64,000 bases of DNA from Chromobacterium vaccinii (lineage in GTDB: Bacteria > Pseudomonadota > Gammaproteobacteria > Burkholderiales > Chromobacteriaceae). The stretch's first letter is position 1; the number at the start of each line of letters is the position of its first letter. Shown in pieces: positions 28,339 through 37,794 of this stretch. Below the pieces are notes generated by a model, which made no database searches, had not been told where the DNA came from, and saw only the letters and a list, made by a program, of their open reading frames with translations. Location: positions 36,419 to 100,418 of the forward strand of contig NZ_JZJL01000014.1 of assembly GCF_000971335.1 (NCBI RefSeq), read 5' to 3'. Position numbers and translations under genes: made by a program.

Positions 28339-29112
28339 TCAGGCCTGCAGGATGGAGGACACCAGGAGCTGGCTGTACGGGTGTTGCGGGTCGTCGAGGA
28401 TCTGGTCGGTCAGGCCGGCTTCGACCACGCGGCCCTTCTGCATCACCAGCGTGCGCTGCGCCAGCAGCCGCGCCACGCCCAGATCGTGCGTCACCATGAT
28501 GACGGCGATGCCGGCGTCGCGCACCAGGCGGCGGGTCAGGTCGAGGAAGCGCGCCTGCACCGACACGTCCAGCCCGCCGGTGGGCTCGTCCATGAACACC
28601 AGCCGCGGCTGAGTCACCAGATTGCGGGCGATCTGCAGCCGCTGCTGCATGCCGCCGGAGAAGGCGGATGGCTTGTCGTCGAGACGCGCGCGGTCTATTT
28701 CGACCTTTTCCAGCCAGTCGCCGGCGGTCTGCCGCAGCCGGCCGTAATGGCGCTGACCCAGCGCCATCAGCCGCTCGCTGACGTTGGCGCCGGCGGAGAC
28801 GCCCATGCGCAGGCCGTCGCGGGCGTGCTGGGTGACGAAGCCCCATTCGCTGCGCGCCAGGCGGCGGCGCTCGGCCTCGGGCAGGCAGGTCAGCTCGTGC
28901 CGCATGCCTTCGCGGTTGGCGAAGCGCACGCTGCCGGCGTCGGCGGCCAGTCGGCCGGCCAGGGTGGACAACAGCGTGGATTTGCCGGAGCCGGATTCGC
29001 CGACGATGCACAGCACCTCGCCCGGGTATAGCTCGAAATTGACGTCGAAGCAGCCCTGGCCGTTGCCGTAGTCCTTGCTCAGCCCGCTCACGGTAAGGAT
29101 GGGCGCCATCAT
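28339..29112 (-). CDS. phnK: C-P lyase ABC-type ATPase PhnK
   Basis: 257 residues. Walker A GESGSGKST (about 38), PhnK-type TQHARDGLRMGVSAG insert, signature FSGGMQQRLQIARN (about 156) and Walker B LVFMDEPTGGLDV. Similar in plan to oligopeptide transporter ATPases, but PhnK binds PhnJ in the core complex rather than a membrane permease. The start is the ATG at 29112 that overlaps the phnJ stop, with GGAG eight bases upstream; the seven codons before it belong to an open but unlikely extension. Confidence 0.95.
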   Translation of the reverse strand: MMAPILTVSGLSKDYGNGQGCFDVNFELYPGEVLCIVGESGSGKSTLLSTLAGRLAADAGSVRFANREGMRHELTCLPEAERRRLARSEWGFVTQHARDGLRMGVSAGANVSERLMALGQRHYGRLRQTAGDWLEKVEIDRARLDDKPSAFSGGMQQRLQIARNLVTQPRLVFMDEPTGGLDVSVQARFLDLTRRLVRDAGIAVIMVTHDLGVARLLAQRTLVMQKGRVVEAGLTDQILDDPQHPYSQLLVSSILQA

Positions 29113-29942
29113 GCTTGTTTCTCCTGCTGGCAATAGTCGGTATCCGAGCAGACGAACATCCGGCTACCGGCGTCGTCGGTGACGATTTCGTCCAGATAGC
29201 TCGTGCGCGAGCCGCACAGCGCGCAGCCTTGCTCCCAGCTTTGCGCTGTAAACGGATGATCGTCGAAGGCCAGGCTCTCCACCTTGGTGTATGGCGGAAT
29301 CGCGTACAGACGCTTTTCGCGGCCGGCGCCGAACAGCAGCAAGGCCGGGCTCATGTGGAGCTTGGGGTTGTCGAATTTGGGAATCGGAGACGGCGAGGCC
29401 AGGTAACGGTCGTTGACCATCACCGGGTAGTCGTAGCTGGTGGCGATATGGCCGAAACGGGCGATGTCCTCGTACAGCTTGACGTGCATCAGCCCGTATT
29501 CCTGATGCGCGTGCAGCTTGCGGGTTTCCACCTCGCTGGCTTCCAGCGTGCGCAGCGGCTCCGGCTCAGGCACCTGGAAGATCATGATCTGGCCAGGTTT
29601 CAGCGGCCTTTCCGGGATGCGGTGGCGGGTCTGGATCAGCGTCGCGTCGGCGGTGCGGGTGGTGGTGGCCACGCCGGCCACGCGGCCGAAGAAGCGGCGG
29701 ATGTTGACGGCGTTGGTGGTGTCGTCGGCGCCCTGGTCGATGACCTTGAGCACGTCGTCGCGGCCGATCACGCTGGCCGTCACTTGGATGCCGCCGGTGC
29801 CCCAGCCGTAAGGCAGCGGCATTTCGCGGCTGCCGAACGGCACCTGGTAGCCGGGAATCGCCACGGCTTTGAGCAGGCCGCGGCGCAGCATGCGCTTGGT
29901 GTTTTCGTCGAGGAAACCGAAGTTGTAGCGGTCGTCAGTCAT
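29109..29942 (-). CDS. phnJ: C-P lyase radical SAM enzyme PhnJ
   Basis: 277 residues. This is the enzyme that breaks the carbon-phosphorus bond, giving an alkane (or amine) and 5-phosphoribosyl 1,2-cyclic phosphate. The unusual iron-sulfur motif is intact near the C terminus: Cys-x2-Cys-x21-Cys-x5-Cys, from CALCGSR to CSDTDYC. The glycine-radical loop region near residue 32 (GYQVPFGSREMPLPYGW) is also present. Overlaps phnI by eight bases. Confidence 0.97.
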   Translation of the reverse strand: MTDDRYNFGFLDENTKRMLRRGLLKAVAIPGYQVPFGSREMPLPYGWGTGGIQVTASVIGRDDVLKVIDQGADDTTNAVNIRRFFGRVAGVATTTRTADATLIQTRHRIPERPLKPGQIMIFQVPEPEPLRTLEASEVETRKLHAHQEYGLMHVKLYEDIARFGHIATSYDYPVMVNDRYLASPSPIPKFDNPKLHMSPALLLFGAGREKRLYAIPPYTKVESLAFDDHPFTAQSWEQGCALCGSRTSYLDEIVTDDAGSRMFVCSDTDYCQQEKQA

Positions 29943-31020
29943 GGCGGGTCTCCTGGTCGGCGGCGGCGCGCAGCTGGCGGATCAGCGCCAGCTCGGCCTG
30001 GAAGTCCACGTAATGCGGCAGTTTCAGGTGCTGGACGAAGCCGGAGGCTTCGACATTGTCGCTGTGGTAGAGCACGAATTCGCCCTGCTGCGCTGGCGCG
30101 TGGGCGGTTTCGCCCAGCTCCTCGGCGCGCAGGCTGCGGTCCACCAGCGCCATCGCCATCGCTTTGCGCTCGGCCTCGCCGAAGCTCAGGCCGTAGCCGC
30201 GGGTGAATTGCGGCGGCGCGCTCTTGCTGCCGGCGAACTGGTTGATCATCTGGCATTCGGTCAGCGTGATCTCGCCGATATCGATCTCGAAACCCAGTTC
30301 CTCCGGGCAGACCGTCACGCTGACTTCGCCCATGCGGATTTCCCCTGCGAACGGGTGGCTCTCGGCGTAGCCGCGCTGGGTGGAGTAGGCGAGGCCCAGC
30401 AGCCAGCCTTCGTCGCCGCGCGCCAGGTTCTGCAGCCGCGCCGGGCGACCGGCCGGGAACATCAGCGGCTCGCGCGTCAGGTCCACCGGTTCCGGGTCGC
30501 CCTCGGGCGGCAGGTCGGCCTCGATCAAGCCTTCGCGGTCCAGCAGCTGCAGCACGCCGGGCAGCGCGTCCGGCAGCGGCTCGGCGGCCTGCTCCAGCTC
30601 GATCTTTGGCGCGGCTGCCGTCAGGCCGAAGTCCAGCAGGCGCTGGGTGTAGTCGGCGGTGGGGCCGAGGATCTGGCCGCCCGGCACGTCCTTGAAGGTG
30701 CCGGACACGCGGCGGCGCACGCGCATCGCGGCGGTGTTGAGCGGCAGCGTCTGGCCGAAGCGCGGCAGCGTGGTACGGAAGGCGCGCAGCAGGAACACGG
30801 CTTCTATGCTGTCGCCGCTGGCCTGTTTCAGCGCCAGCGCGGCCAGCTCTTCGTCGTACAGCGAGCCTTCCTGCATCACGCGGGCCACGGCCAGGCGCAT
30901 TTGCTGGCGGATTTGGGCGATGCTCAGCTCCGGCGCGGCCTCGTCGCCGCGGCGCGCGGCGGCCAGCAAGTCCCAGGAGCGGGCGATGGCGGTTTCCCCG
31001 CCTTTGACGGCTACATACAT
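29935..31020 (-). CDS. phnI: C-P lyase nucleosidase subunit PhnI
   Basis: 361 residues. N terminus MYVAVKGGETAIARSWDLL and the SLYDEELAALALKQASGDSIEA segment are family-diagnostic. PhnI with PhnG, PhnH and PhnL displaces adenine from MgATP with the phosphonate. It is one base from the phnH stop. Confidence 0.96.
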   Translation of the reverse strand: MYVAVKGGETAIARSWDLLAAARRGDEAAPELSIAQIRQQMRLAVARVMQEGSLYDEELAALALKQASGDSIEAVFLLRAFRTTLPRFGQTLPLNTAAMRVRRRVSGTFKDVPGGQILGPTADYTQRLLDFGLTAAAPKIELEQAAEPLPDALPGVLQLLDREGLIEADLPPEGDPEPVDLTREPLMFPAGRPARLQNLARGDEGWLLGLAYSTQRGYAESHPFAGEIRMGEVSVTVCPEELGFEIDIGEITLTECQMINQFAGSKSAPPQFTRGYGLSFGEAERKAMAMALVDRSLRAEELGETAHAPAQQGEFVLYHSDNVEASGFVQHLKLPHYVDFQAELALIRQLRAAADQETRHD

Positions 31021-31021
31021 C

Positions 31022-31600
31022 TCAACCCTCCCGGATGCGGACGCTGCGCGGCAGGCCGGCGACGTGGGTGTCGGAAATCAGCATGGCGTCCACGCCCAGC
31101 GGGAAGCGGGCGTGATTGCGCTGCCATTCGCGCCAGAAGTCTTTGGGCAGGCCGGCGGCGCCGAAACGGCGCGGCGCGGCGAAGCCGGGGCCGCTGCCTT
31201 CCACCTGGTCCGCGCCGAAACCATCCACTTCGATCAACAGCGTGGCCGAGCGGTCCGGGTATTCGGCGCTGCCGGCTTTCAAACTCATCAAATCCGGCAG
31301 CGGCATGCCGGCGGCGATGACGATAAAGTCGGCTTCTTCCGGCAGCTCGGCCACGCGGATGCCGGTGTGGAAGCGCAGGCTGGCGATGGTGTCGTCCGGC
31401 AGCGCCGGCAGCCAGACGCGCACATCCTGATCGGCCAAGGTGTAGAGCAGGGCGGCGGCGGAAGCTTTGAGGCCGGGCAGGGCCGGCGGCAATACCGGCA
31501 GCGCGCGCGGCAGCAGCGGCTCGGCCATCGCGCTCAATACGGCGCGGAAGGTCTGCTGGGCGTCATCCACCGGATGGGCAAAAGCGCTATGCATGGTCAT
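31022..31600 (-). CDS. phnH: C-P lyase core subunit PhnH
   Basis: 192 residues. Features are HPVDDAQQTFRAVLSAMAEP at the start and PRRFGAAGLPKDFWREWQRN in the C-terminal part. PhnH is a structural subunit of the PhnGHIJ core. The start chosen, 31600, is an ATG overlapping the phnG stop by four bases and preceded by a purine-rich GGGGGGA; an ATG two codons later is possible. Confidence 0.94.
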   Translation of the reverse strand: MTMHSAFAHPVDDAQQTFRAVLSAMAEPLLPRALPVLPPALPGLKASAAALLYTLADQDVRVWLPALPDDTIASLRFHTGIRVAELPEEADFIVIAAGMPLPDLMSLKAGSAEYPDRSATLLIEVDGFGADQVEGSGPGFAAPRRFGAAGLPKDFWREWQRNHARFPLGVDAMLISDTHVAGLPRSVRIREG

Positions 31601-32031
31601 TCCCCCCGCACCATGGTGAAGAATTCGACCTTGCTGGAGGCGGCCTCGCGCGAACGGGCGGCGCGGCGTTCGGCCAGTTCGTTCTCCAGCGGCGCGATCC
31701 ACGCCAGCATCAGCTCGCCGTGGCGGGCAGGGTCTTGCAGCAACGCGTCGGCCTGGGCGATCAGCTCGGCGTGGCGGCCGTCGCCGCCGCGCACCCAGCC
31801 GTGGCCGACATGGCCGTCTATCTCGCAGCTGGCGCGGCTGACGCTGATCTCGCCGAGGTTGAAACGGGCGCCGGCGCCGCCACTGCGGCCTTGCAGCATC
31901 ATCAGGCCGGTTTCTGCGCGGCGCAGCCAGCGCGGGTCGGCGGGCAGGGCCGGCGGCAGCAGGGCCAGCAACCGTTCGATGGGGCTGTTGGCCAGCGCGG
32001 AAAGCCAGCGCTGTCGGGTGGAGGTGTCCAT
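31597..32031 (-). CDS. phnG: C-P lyase core subunit PhnG
   Basis: 144 residues beginning MDTSTRQRWLSALANS and ending with the conserved SKVEFFTMVRGE. It contains the AETGLMMLQGRSGGAGARFNLGE segment typical of PhnG. I chose the ATG at 32031, six bases after an AGG; Met codons at 32034 and 32043 are alternatives. First gene of the phn operon. Confidence 0.94.
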   Translation of the reverse strand: MDTSTRQRWLSALANSPIERLLALLPPALPADPRWLRRAETGLMMLQGRSGGAGARFNLGEISVSRASCEIDGHVGHGWVRGGDGRHAELIAQADALLQDPARHGELMLAWIAPLENELAERRAARSREAASSKVEFFTMVRGE

Positions 32032-32067
32032 CATCTGCCTCATGGTTCAAGAAAGATTCATATAAAC

Positions 32068-32083
32068 GTATAGACGTATGAAT
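32068..32083. promoter_or_regulatory. PhnF-type operator upstream of phnG
   Basis: GTATAGACGTATGAAT: the first eight bases fit GTnTAnAC, the known consensus half-site plan of HutC-type GntR regulators, followed at once by a looser copy. It lies 37 bases upstream of phnG. The same arrangement, in the opposite reading, is found before phnS. Confidence 0.55.
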
Positions 32084-32121
32084 GATAATGGCGGGCATCG
32101 AAGGACAAACAGCACGCGGCG

Positions 32122-32139
32122 ATGAAGGTTTTGTGACGT
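32122..32139 (-). promoter_or_regulatory. Possible Pho box of the phn operon
   Basis: On the minus strand ACGTCAC-AAAA-CCTTCAT resembles two PhoB half-sites (CTGTCAT) eleven bases apart with an A-rich spacer, matching 4-5 of 7 bases in each half. No clear -10 follows at the ideal distance, so this is tentative. Confidence 0.35.
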
Positions 32140-32246
32140 TTTCAAGGCGGGCACAGACGATTGCTTTAGCGCTGCGGTGATCAACATGTTTTTTGAATCC
32201 GCTGCGCGGATGATGCTTTTCATAGCCGGGGCTGCCCGGCGGGCAG

Positions 32247-32280
32247 GGAGGGGATATTTGTGTGGCCAAATATCCCCTCC
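32247..32280. repeat. Perfect 14-base inverted repeat
   Basis: GGAGGGGATATTTG and CAAATATCCCCTCC with a six-base loop TGTGGC. It stands next to the nested palindrome B and may belong to the same element. Confidence 0.8.
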
Positions 32281-32300
32281 ACCCCTAAAGGCCACCCCGC

Positions 32301-32431
32301 AAGCCTGGCCTGCGGCTTCCCGTCGGGTCCCGCCAGGCCCGAGGCGCGGCTGAACTCGCGATTTGCTAACGTCAAATCGCTCAGACAGGCAGCCGCTTAA
32401 AACCTCGGGCCTGCCACCCGACGGCAGGCTT
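32301..32431. repeat. Large nested palindromic element B
   Basis: Five successive complementary blocks fold the 131 bases onto themselves: AAGCCTG/CAGGCTT (32301, 32425), CCGTCGGGT/ACCCGACGG (32320, 32416), AGGCCCGAGG/CCTCGGGCCT (32335, 32403), GCGGCTG/CAGCCGC (32346, 32390) and the inner GCGATTTG/CAAATCGC (32358, 32373), 41 base pairs in all. It lies in the 472-base phnG-phnF gap, in what would be the phnF leader. Confidence 0.8.
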
Positions 32432-32515
32432 GAAGGGATCTGGGCGCGTCGGCCCCGTGTTTGCTATTTGCAGATCCAGGCGAAAACGTCGTTTAAGAAA
32501 CGCGAAAGGATAGGA

Positions 32516-33238
32516 ATGATAGAGAGAGGCTCCGGCGTCGCCGTGTGGCGGCAGATAGAGGAGGCATTGGCGGCCGACATCGCCGGCGGCGCATTGCAGG
32601 CGGGCCAGCAACTGCCCACCGAACTGCAACTGGCGGACCGTTTCGGCGTCAACCGCCACACCATACGCCGCGCGGTGGCCACGCTGGTGGAGCGCGGCCT
32701 GCTGCGAGTGGAGCAGGGGCGCGGCACTTTCGTGCAGGACAATGCGATCGACTACGCGATCAGCAAGCGCACGCGCTTCTCGCAGAACATGGCGCGGCAG
32801 AACCTCAGCTCGGACATCGACATCCTGAACAGCGACACCGTGCCGGCCAACGCCGAGCTGTCGGAATTGCTGCAGGTGGTCGCGGGCGACACGCTGTACC
32901 GCATCAAGACCCTGAGCAAGGTAGAGGGACGGGTGGTGGATTACGCGACCATGTTCTTTCCCGCTTCCCGGTTCCCAGGCTTGCCGGAAGCGTATCTGAG
33001 GCATCGCTCGGTGACGCTCGCGCTGGCCGAGTGCGGCGTGGCCGACTACACCCGCCGCTTCACCCGCGTCACCGCCCGGCTGCCGGACGCGGAGACGGTC
33101 GATTATCTGGGCATTCCCAAGAACCGTCCTGTGCTGCATGTGAAGTCGCTGAACGTCGACGCGGCCGGCGCGCCGGTGCAGTACGGTGTCACCTGCTTCA
33201 ACGGCGACCTGGTGCAATTGGTGATGGAGCAGGAATGA
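32516..33238 (+). CDS. phnF: GntR/HutC-family regulator PhnF
   Basis: 240 residues, the length of E. coli PhnF (241). The N-terminal winged helix includes LPTELQLADRFGVNRHTIRRAVATLVERGLL (about 37-67); the C-terminal UTRA ligand domain spans about 90-238. The ATG at 32516 has AAGGA upstream; the frame is open further back through the palindromic element but that part is not coding. It probably represses or tunes the phn operons through the GTnTAnAC sites. The stop overlaps the next start by four bases. Confidence 0.92.
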   Translation: MIERGSGVAVWRQIEEALAADIAGGALQAGQQLPTELQLADRFGVNRHTIRRAVATLVERGLLRVEQGRGTFVQDNAIDYAISKRTRFSQNMARQNLSSDIDILNSDTVPANAELSELLQVVAGDTLYRIKTLSKVEGRVVDYATMFFPASRFPGLPEAYLRHRSVTLALAECGVADYTRRFTRVTARLPDAETVDYLGIPKNRPVLHVKSLNVDAAGAPVQYGVTCFNGDLVQLVMEQE

Positions 33239-33933
33239 CGCGCTACGCGATTTATTATGCGCCCAGGCCGGACAGCGAGCTGTGGCGCGCCGGCTGCCGC
33301 TGGCTGGGGAGAGATGCCTTGAGCGGCGGCGCCCTGACTCAGCCTGAGGTGCCGGGCATCGGGGCGGAGGGCCTGGCCGGCTTGACCGGCGAAGCCGCCC
33401 GCTACGGCTGGCACGCCACCTTGAAGGCGCCGTTCGTTTTGCGGCCGGACCTGGGCGAGGACGCGCTGTTGCGGCGGACCGCCGGGCTGGCGGCGGCGTT
33501 CCAGCCGTTCGCGCTGAATCTGGAGGTGGGCTGGCTGGATGACTTTCTCGCGCTGCGGCCGGCGGCGCCGCTGCCGCGGTTGGACGAGCTGGCCGCCGCC
33601 TGCGTGGCGGCGCTGGAGCCGCTGGCGGACCGGAGCGGCCCGGCCAAGTCCAGGCCGGGACTGAGTCCGCGGCAAGAGGAGCTGTGCCGGCGCTGGGGCT
33701 ACCCATATGTGTTCGAGCAGTTCCGTTTCCACCTGACGCTTTCCGGCAGCCTGGCGCGCGGATCGCAAACGGCCGCCACGCTGGAGGCGGGCGCCAGGCG
33801 GCATTTCTCCGGCCTGGCCGCCGCGGCCGAGATCGAGGGCGTCGCGCTGTTCGTCGAGCGGACGCCGGGCGAGCCGTTCCGCTACCTGGCCCACTGCGGT
33901 TTTGACGGAGTGGTGGCGCGCCATGACTGTTGA
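33235..33933 (+). CDS. DUF1045 phosphonate-operon protein, 2H-phosphoesterase-like
   Basis: 232 residues of the family repeatedly found in C-P lyase clusters. Two HxT motifs, WHATLKAP (about 61) and FHLTLSG (about 165), are the catalytic pair of the 2H phosphoesterase superfamily, which opens cyclic phosphates. C-P lyase ends with a ribose 1,2-cyclic phosphate that PhnP normally opens; no phnP is in this window and this gene lies between phnF and phnN, overlapping both. I infer it may do the PhnP step. Confidence 0.82.
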   Translation: MTRYAIYYAPRPDSELWRAGCRWLGRDALSGGALTQPEVPGIGAEGLAGLTGEAARYGWHATLKAPFVLRPDLGEDALLRRTAGLAAAFQPFALNLEVGWLDDFLALRPAAPLPRLDELAAACVAALEPLADRSGPAKSRPGLSPRQEELCRRWGYPYVFEQFRFHLTLSGSLARGSQTAATLEAGARRHFSGLAAAAEIEGVALFVERTPGEPFRYLAHCGFDGVVARHDC

Positions 33934-34480
33934 GTCCGGAATCCTGTGGTATGTGATCGGCCCGTCAGGCGCCGGCAAGGACAGCCTGCTGGCCTATGCG
34001 CGGCAGCGGTTGCCGCAAGTCGCCGGCGTGATGTTCGCCCACCGCTACATCACCCGGCCGGCCGATGCGGGCGGCGAGAACCACGTGGCGTTGAGCGCGG
34101 AGGAGTTCGCTGCCCGCGAGGCGAGCGGCTGTTTCGCCTTGTGCTGGCGGCGGCACGGCCTGGCTTATGGATTGGGTGTGGAGGTAGCGATGTGGCTGGC
34201 GCAGGGCTTGGACGTGGTGGTGAACGGTTCGCGTTCGATGCTGCCGCTGGCGGCTGAGTGTTTTCCCACTTTGCGTCCGCTGTGGATCACCGCCAGCCCC
34301 GAGGTGCTGGCGGCGCGATTGGCCGGGCGCGGTCGGGAATCGGTCGAGGAAATCGCCCGCCGGCTGGTGGAGGCGGGCAGCTTTGCGCCGCCGCCCGCGT
34401 GCGAGGTGCTGTGGAACGACGGCGAGCTGGCCGAGGCCGGCGAGTGTTTGCTGGCCCTGCTGGCGCGCCAGCCGGTTTGA
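33923..34480 (+). CDS. phnN: Ribose 1,5-bisphosphokinase PhnN
   Basis: 185 residues of the guanylate-kinase fold. Walker A GPSGAGKDS (about 13), YITRPADAGGENHVALSAEEF (about 44-64), typical of PhnN, and the VVNGSRSML segment (about 97). It phosphorylates ribose 1,5-bisphosphate to PRPP, the last step of the C-P lyase route. Its start is inside the end of the DUF1045 gene (11-base overlap). Confidence 0.92.
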   Translation: MTVESGILWYVIGPSGAGKDSLLAYARQRLPQVAGVMFAHRYITRPADAGGENHVALSAEEFAAREASGCFALCWRRHGLAYGLGVEVAMWLAQGLDVVVNGSRSMLPLAAECFPTLRPLWITASPEVLAARLAGRGRESVEEIARRLVEAGSFAPPPACEVLWNDGELAEAGECLLALLARQPV

Positions 34481-36115
34481 TCAGCGGTCCACCACGAAGC
34501 GCCGAATCTGCGTTTGCAGCGTGGCGCTGACCTCCTGTAGTCGGCCGCTGCTGAGACTGGCATCCTGGCTGGCTTTGAGGCTTTCGTCGGCGGAGCGGGC
34601 GATGGCCGACACGCTGCCGGCGATGGACTGGCTTTCCCGCACCTGTTCCTCGATATCCGCCGCCAGCCGCTCCAGCTCGCCCACGGTGGCGGTGGCGCCG
34701 CGTTTCAGCTCGGTCAGCGGTTCGATGATTTCGCCTATCAGCGTCACGCCGCGCGCCATTTCACGCTGGCCCTGTTCGATGCGGCCCATCGCCTCGGACG
34801 TTTGGTTATCCATCGCGGCGATCACCTCGTTGATCTCCCGGGTAGCTTGGGCGGTGCGCGCGGCCAGATTGCGCACCTCGTCGGCCACCACGGCGAAGCC
34901 GCGGCCCATTTCGCCGGCGCGCGCCGCCTCGATGGCGGCGTTCAGCGCCAGCATATTGGTCTGTTCGGCGATGCTGGTGACGGCTTCAATCATGCCGTGC
35001 ATGGAGTTGGCGCGCTGGCGCAGCGTGTCCACCGATTCGGCGCTGCCCTGGATTTTTCCGGCGATCAGGCCGATTTCGTGTGAGGCGGTTTCGATCAGTT
35101 TTTGCCCTTGATCGGCCAAATCGGCCGCGTTGCGGGCCTGGCGCCTGGCTTGGTCGGCGGTGGTCGCCGCGCGGTCCAGCTTGGCGGAGAAGGCTCCGAC
35201 CACGCCATTGATCTGATGGATTTCAGCCTGTTGCCGCTCCACGCCGCCGGCCACTTCCGCCGCGCTGCCTCGGGTGGCGCTGGCGGTGTCCGCTACGATG
35301 TCCGCGCTGGCGCGCAGTTCGCGCACCAGAGCGGCCAGCTCGTCCTGCATCTGAGCCATCCGCCGCAGCATTTGCGCCGTTTCGTCGTTGCCGGCGGCGT
35401 GCACTTCGCTGCGCAGGTCGCCCTGGGCCATCGAACCCAGCACCGCCACACTGTGTTCCAGCGGCCGGGTGATGCTGCGGGTGACGCTCCAGGCCAGCAG
35501 GAGGCCGGCCAGCACGGCGGCGATGCAGCAGCCCAGCAATAAGCCGCGGGTGGCGCCCATCAGCGACAGCACATCGGCCATTTCCGCGTTCATATGGTTT
35601 TGCTGGGCCGCTGCTAACTCGGCGGTGGCTCCGAGCAGCGCTTGCAGCGCAGGGCGGGTCTGGCTGCCGTATTGCCGGGCCAGCGCGGCCGGATCATTGG
35701 CTTCCACCAGGTCCACCGTGTTGCTGAAGGCCTTGGAGTAGGCGGTCCGCAACTCGGCCAAACGTTGCAGCGCGCCGGCCTGCTCCCCGCTCCAGGGCAG
35801 GGCCTTCAGGCGCTGCAGCGCGGTGTTGGCCTTGTGGCTGGCCTCATCCATCGCCGCGTACAGCGGCACGCGCTGCGGCTGGTCCGGAGTGGAGACGATT
35901 TGCAGAAGCAGCAGCGCCGCGCTTTGCGAGTAGCGGTCCAGATCGGCGGCCGCCTGCTGTTTGCTGGCATCTTCGCTGACGATGACGCGGGTGGCCTGTT
36001 CGATGCGGGCCAGCCCGGCCCATACGCTGGAGGCGATTGCTAGCAGGAAAGCCAGCAGTACCATGAAGGAGACGGCCAGTCTGGGTCCTACCTTGATTTT
36101 TTGCAGTAGCCTCAT
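34481..36115 (-). CDS. Methyl-accepting chemotaxis protein
   Basis: 544 residues. Two membrane helices (about 11-32 and 190-210) flank a four-helix-bundle periplasmic sensor. A HAMP domain follows (about 212-265), then the signalling domain with the conserved hairpin tip [19 protein letters not shown] (about 378-396) and [18 protein letters not shown]. No CheR-binding pentapeptide ends the protein. It is convergent with phnN and lies between the two phosphonate modules; a link with phosphonate sensing is only suggested by position. Confidence 0.93.
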   Translation of the reverse strand: MRLLQKIKVGPRLAVSFMVLLAFLLAIASSVWAGLARIEQATRVIVSEDASKQQAAADLDRYSQSAALLLLQIVSTPDQPQRVPLYAAMDEASHKANTALQRLKALPWSGEQAGALQRLAELRTAYSKAFSNTVDLVEANDPAALARQYGSQTRPALQALLGATAELAAAQQNHMNAEMADVLSLMGATRGLLLGCCIAAVLAGLLLAWSVTRSITRPLEHSVAVLGSMAQGDLRSEVHAAGNDETAQMLRRMAQMQDELAALVRELRASADIVADTASATRGSAAEVAGGVERQQAEIHQINGVVGAFSAKLDRAATTADQARRQARNAADLADQGQKLIETASHEIGLIAGKIQGSAESVDTLRQRANSMHGMIEAVTSIAEQTNMLALNAAIEAARAGEMGRGFAVVADEVRNLAARTAQATREINEVIAAMDNQTSEAMGRIEQGQREMARGVTLIGEIIEPLTELKRGATATVGELERLAADIEEQVRESQSIAGSVSAIARSADESLKASQDASLSSGRLQEVSATLQTQIRRFVVDR

Positions 36116-36189
36116 GACAGAGATCTCGCGGATTGCAAAACGGTTGGTCGGGATGACGCCTGGAATATGACGGCGGCTCCGCCTGGCGC

Positions 36190-37794
36190 TTACAGGTGGA
36201 TGGTGGCGCTGCCGCTGCTGCCGGTTTTCTTGACGCGGTACATCGCCTGGTCTGCCGCCTGCAGCAGGCTGTCCGGATTACTGTAGCCGTCGCCGATGGC
36301 GATGCCGATGGAGATGCCCAGCTGGCAGGAGTTGCCGGAGACCAGGAAGGGCGTGTCGAAGGCTTCCAGGCATTTGTCGGCCACGGTGCGGGCGATGTCC
36401 TCGGCCTTGTCGTCCAGATCGCTCAGCAACAGCACGAATTCGTCCCCGCCTATCCTGGCCAGGGTATCGCTCTGGCGCACGGTGCCGGACAGGCGCTGCG
36501 CGGCCTGCCACAGCACCTTGTCGCCGGCTTTGTGGCCCAGGGTGTCGTTGATCATCTTGAAACTGTCCAGATCCATGAACAGCAGCGCCAGGCGGGTCTC
36601 CCGGCGCTGGGCCTGGGCCAGCGCCACGTGCAGCCGGTCGGACAGCAGCAAGCGGTTGGGCAGGCCGGTCAGCGAGTCGTGGTGCGCCATCTGAGCCAGC
36701 TCCGTCTGCTTGTCTTCCAGCTTGCGCAGCAGGCGGTTGAAGGAGGCGATCAGATAGCCGACTTCGTCCTTGCGGTGTATCGGCAAGGGCTCCAGCGGCA
36801 ATTCGCCCCGCGTCATGCGGTCGGCGTGGCGGGCGGCGCGGAACAGCGGACGCAGCACGATGTACATGCCGCCGCAAGCCAGCACCGAAAACACGACGAA
36901 GGCGATCAGCGCCTGGCGCAGCGTGAAGTGCTGCACCCGGGCTACGGTGGCGAAGGCGTCCCGGCCGGGCAGCTTGGCCACCACCAGCCAGCCGGTGCTG
37001 GGCACCTGCACGATGGCGCGGACTTCCTCCTCTCCCTGCGGCGTGGCCGCCACCGCCGCGCCGCGATAGCCGGCCATCGCCTGGTCGTGCAGCGGGTCGC
37101 GCCCGGGCTCAGGCATCGGCTGCAGCGTCAGCTCGCTTTGAGAGCCGGTGATGATCTGATGGTCGCGCGGGGAAATCAGCAGGAAGCTGTCGCGATGATC
37201 GCCGATTCGGGATTGCTGCAGCAAATCAAGGAAACCCGGCGCGGCGATGGCGGTGACGCCGACCAGCACCGCCGGCACTTCGCCGCTCACCTGCACCGGC
37301 GCCGACATCGGCAGCACCGGCACGCCCGAACTGCGGCCGGTTATCGCCTTGCCGATGTAGAACCGGCCTTGCAGGGATTGACGGATGTAGTCGCGGTCGC
37401 CGTAGTTGACCTGCATCCGGTGCGGCACTTCCGGGTAATCGGCGATCACGCGGCCGTCCGGCCGCACCACGAACAAGCCGATGGAGAACAGCGGTTGGTA
37501 CTGGTAACGCTCCTTCAGCCAGGCGCGCAGTGCGTCTGGGCGGTCCAGCAGCTCGGGCGGCAGCGCGGTGGCCAGGCGGGACAGCAAAGCCTTGCGCTGC
37601 CTGATCTTGTCGTCGATGTCGTGGGCGACGTAGCCGGCCAGCGCCAGCTGCTGCTCGGACACGACCTGGCCCAGATCCTGCCGCAGAAAGGAGCCCAGCG
37701 CGTAGTAACGCGACAGCACGCCGAAGATCATGATGGCCAGGGACAGCGCCAACAGGCGGATGATGATGCTGTCCGACAGGCGTTTGGACTTCAT
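36190..37794 (-). CDS. Membrane diguanylate cyclase (Cache-HAMP-GGDEF)
   Basis: 534 residues. Membrane helix 1 (about 10-30), a large periplasmic Cache-type sensor (about 40-280) with [12 protein letters not shown], helix 2 (about 295-315), HAMP (to about 365) and a GGDEF domain beginning [13 protein letters not shown]. The active-site motif [11 protein letters not shown] is intact (about 449), so c-di-GMP synthesis is expected. No RxxD inhibitory site is evident just before it. No EAL domain. Confidence 0.93.
   Translation of the reverse strand: MKSKRLSDSIIIRLLALSLAIMIFGVLSRYYALGSFLRQDLGQVVSEQQLALAGYVAHDIDDKIRQRKALLSRLATALPPELLDRPDALRAWLKERYQYQPLFSIGLFVVRPDGRVIADYPEVPHRMQVNYGDRDYIRQSLQGRFYIGKAITGRSSGVPVLPMSAPVQVSGEVPAVLVGVTAIAAPGFLDLLQQSRIGDHRDSFLLISPRDHQIITGSQSELTLQPMPEPGRDPLHDQAMAGYRGAAVAATPQGEEEVRAIVQVPSTGWLVVAKLPGRDAFATVARVQHFTLRQALIAFVVFSVLACGGMYIVLRPLFRAARHADRMTRGELPLEPLPIHRKDEVGYLIASFNRLLRKLEDKQTELAQMAHHDSLTGLPNRLLLSDRLHVALAQAQRRETRLALLFMDLDSFKMINDTLGHKAGDKVLWQAAQRLSGTVRQSDTLARIGGDEFVLLLSDLDDKAEDIARTVADKCLEAFDTPFLVSGNSCQLGISIGIAIGDGYSNPDSLLQAADQAMYRVKKTGSSGSATIHL

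Noticed and set aside
32363..32515. N-terminal extension of phnF through the palindrome
   Set aside because: The extension has no family similarity, while the ATG at 32516 has a good ribosome site and gives the normal PhnF length.
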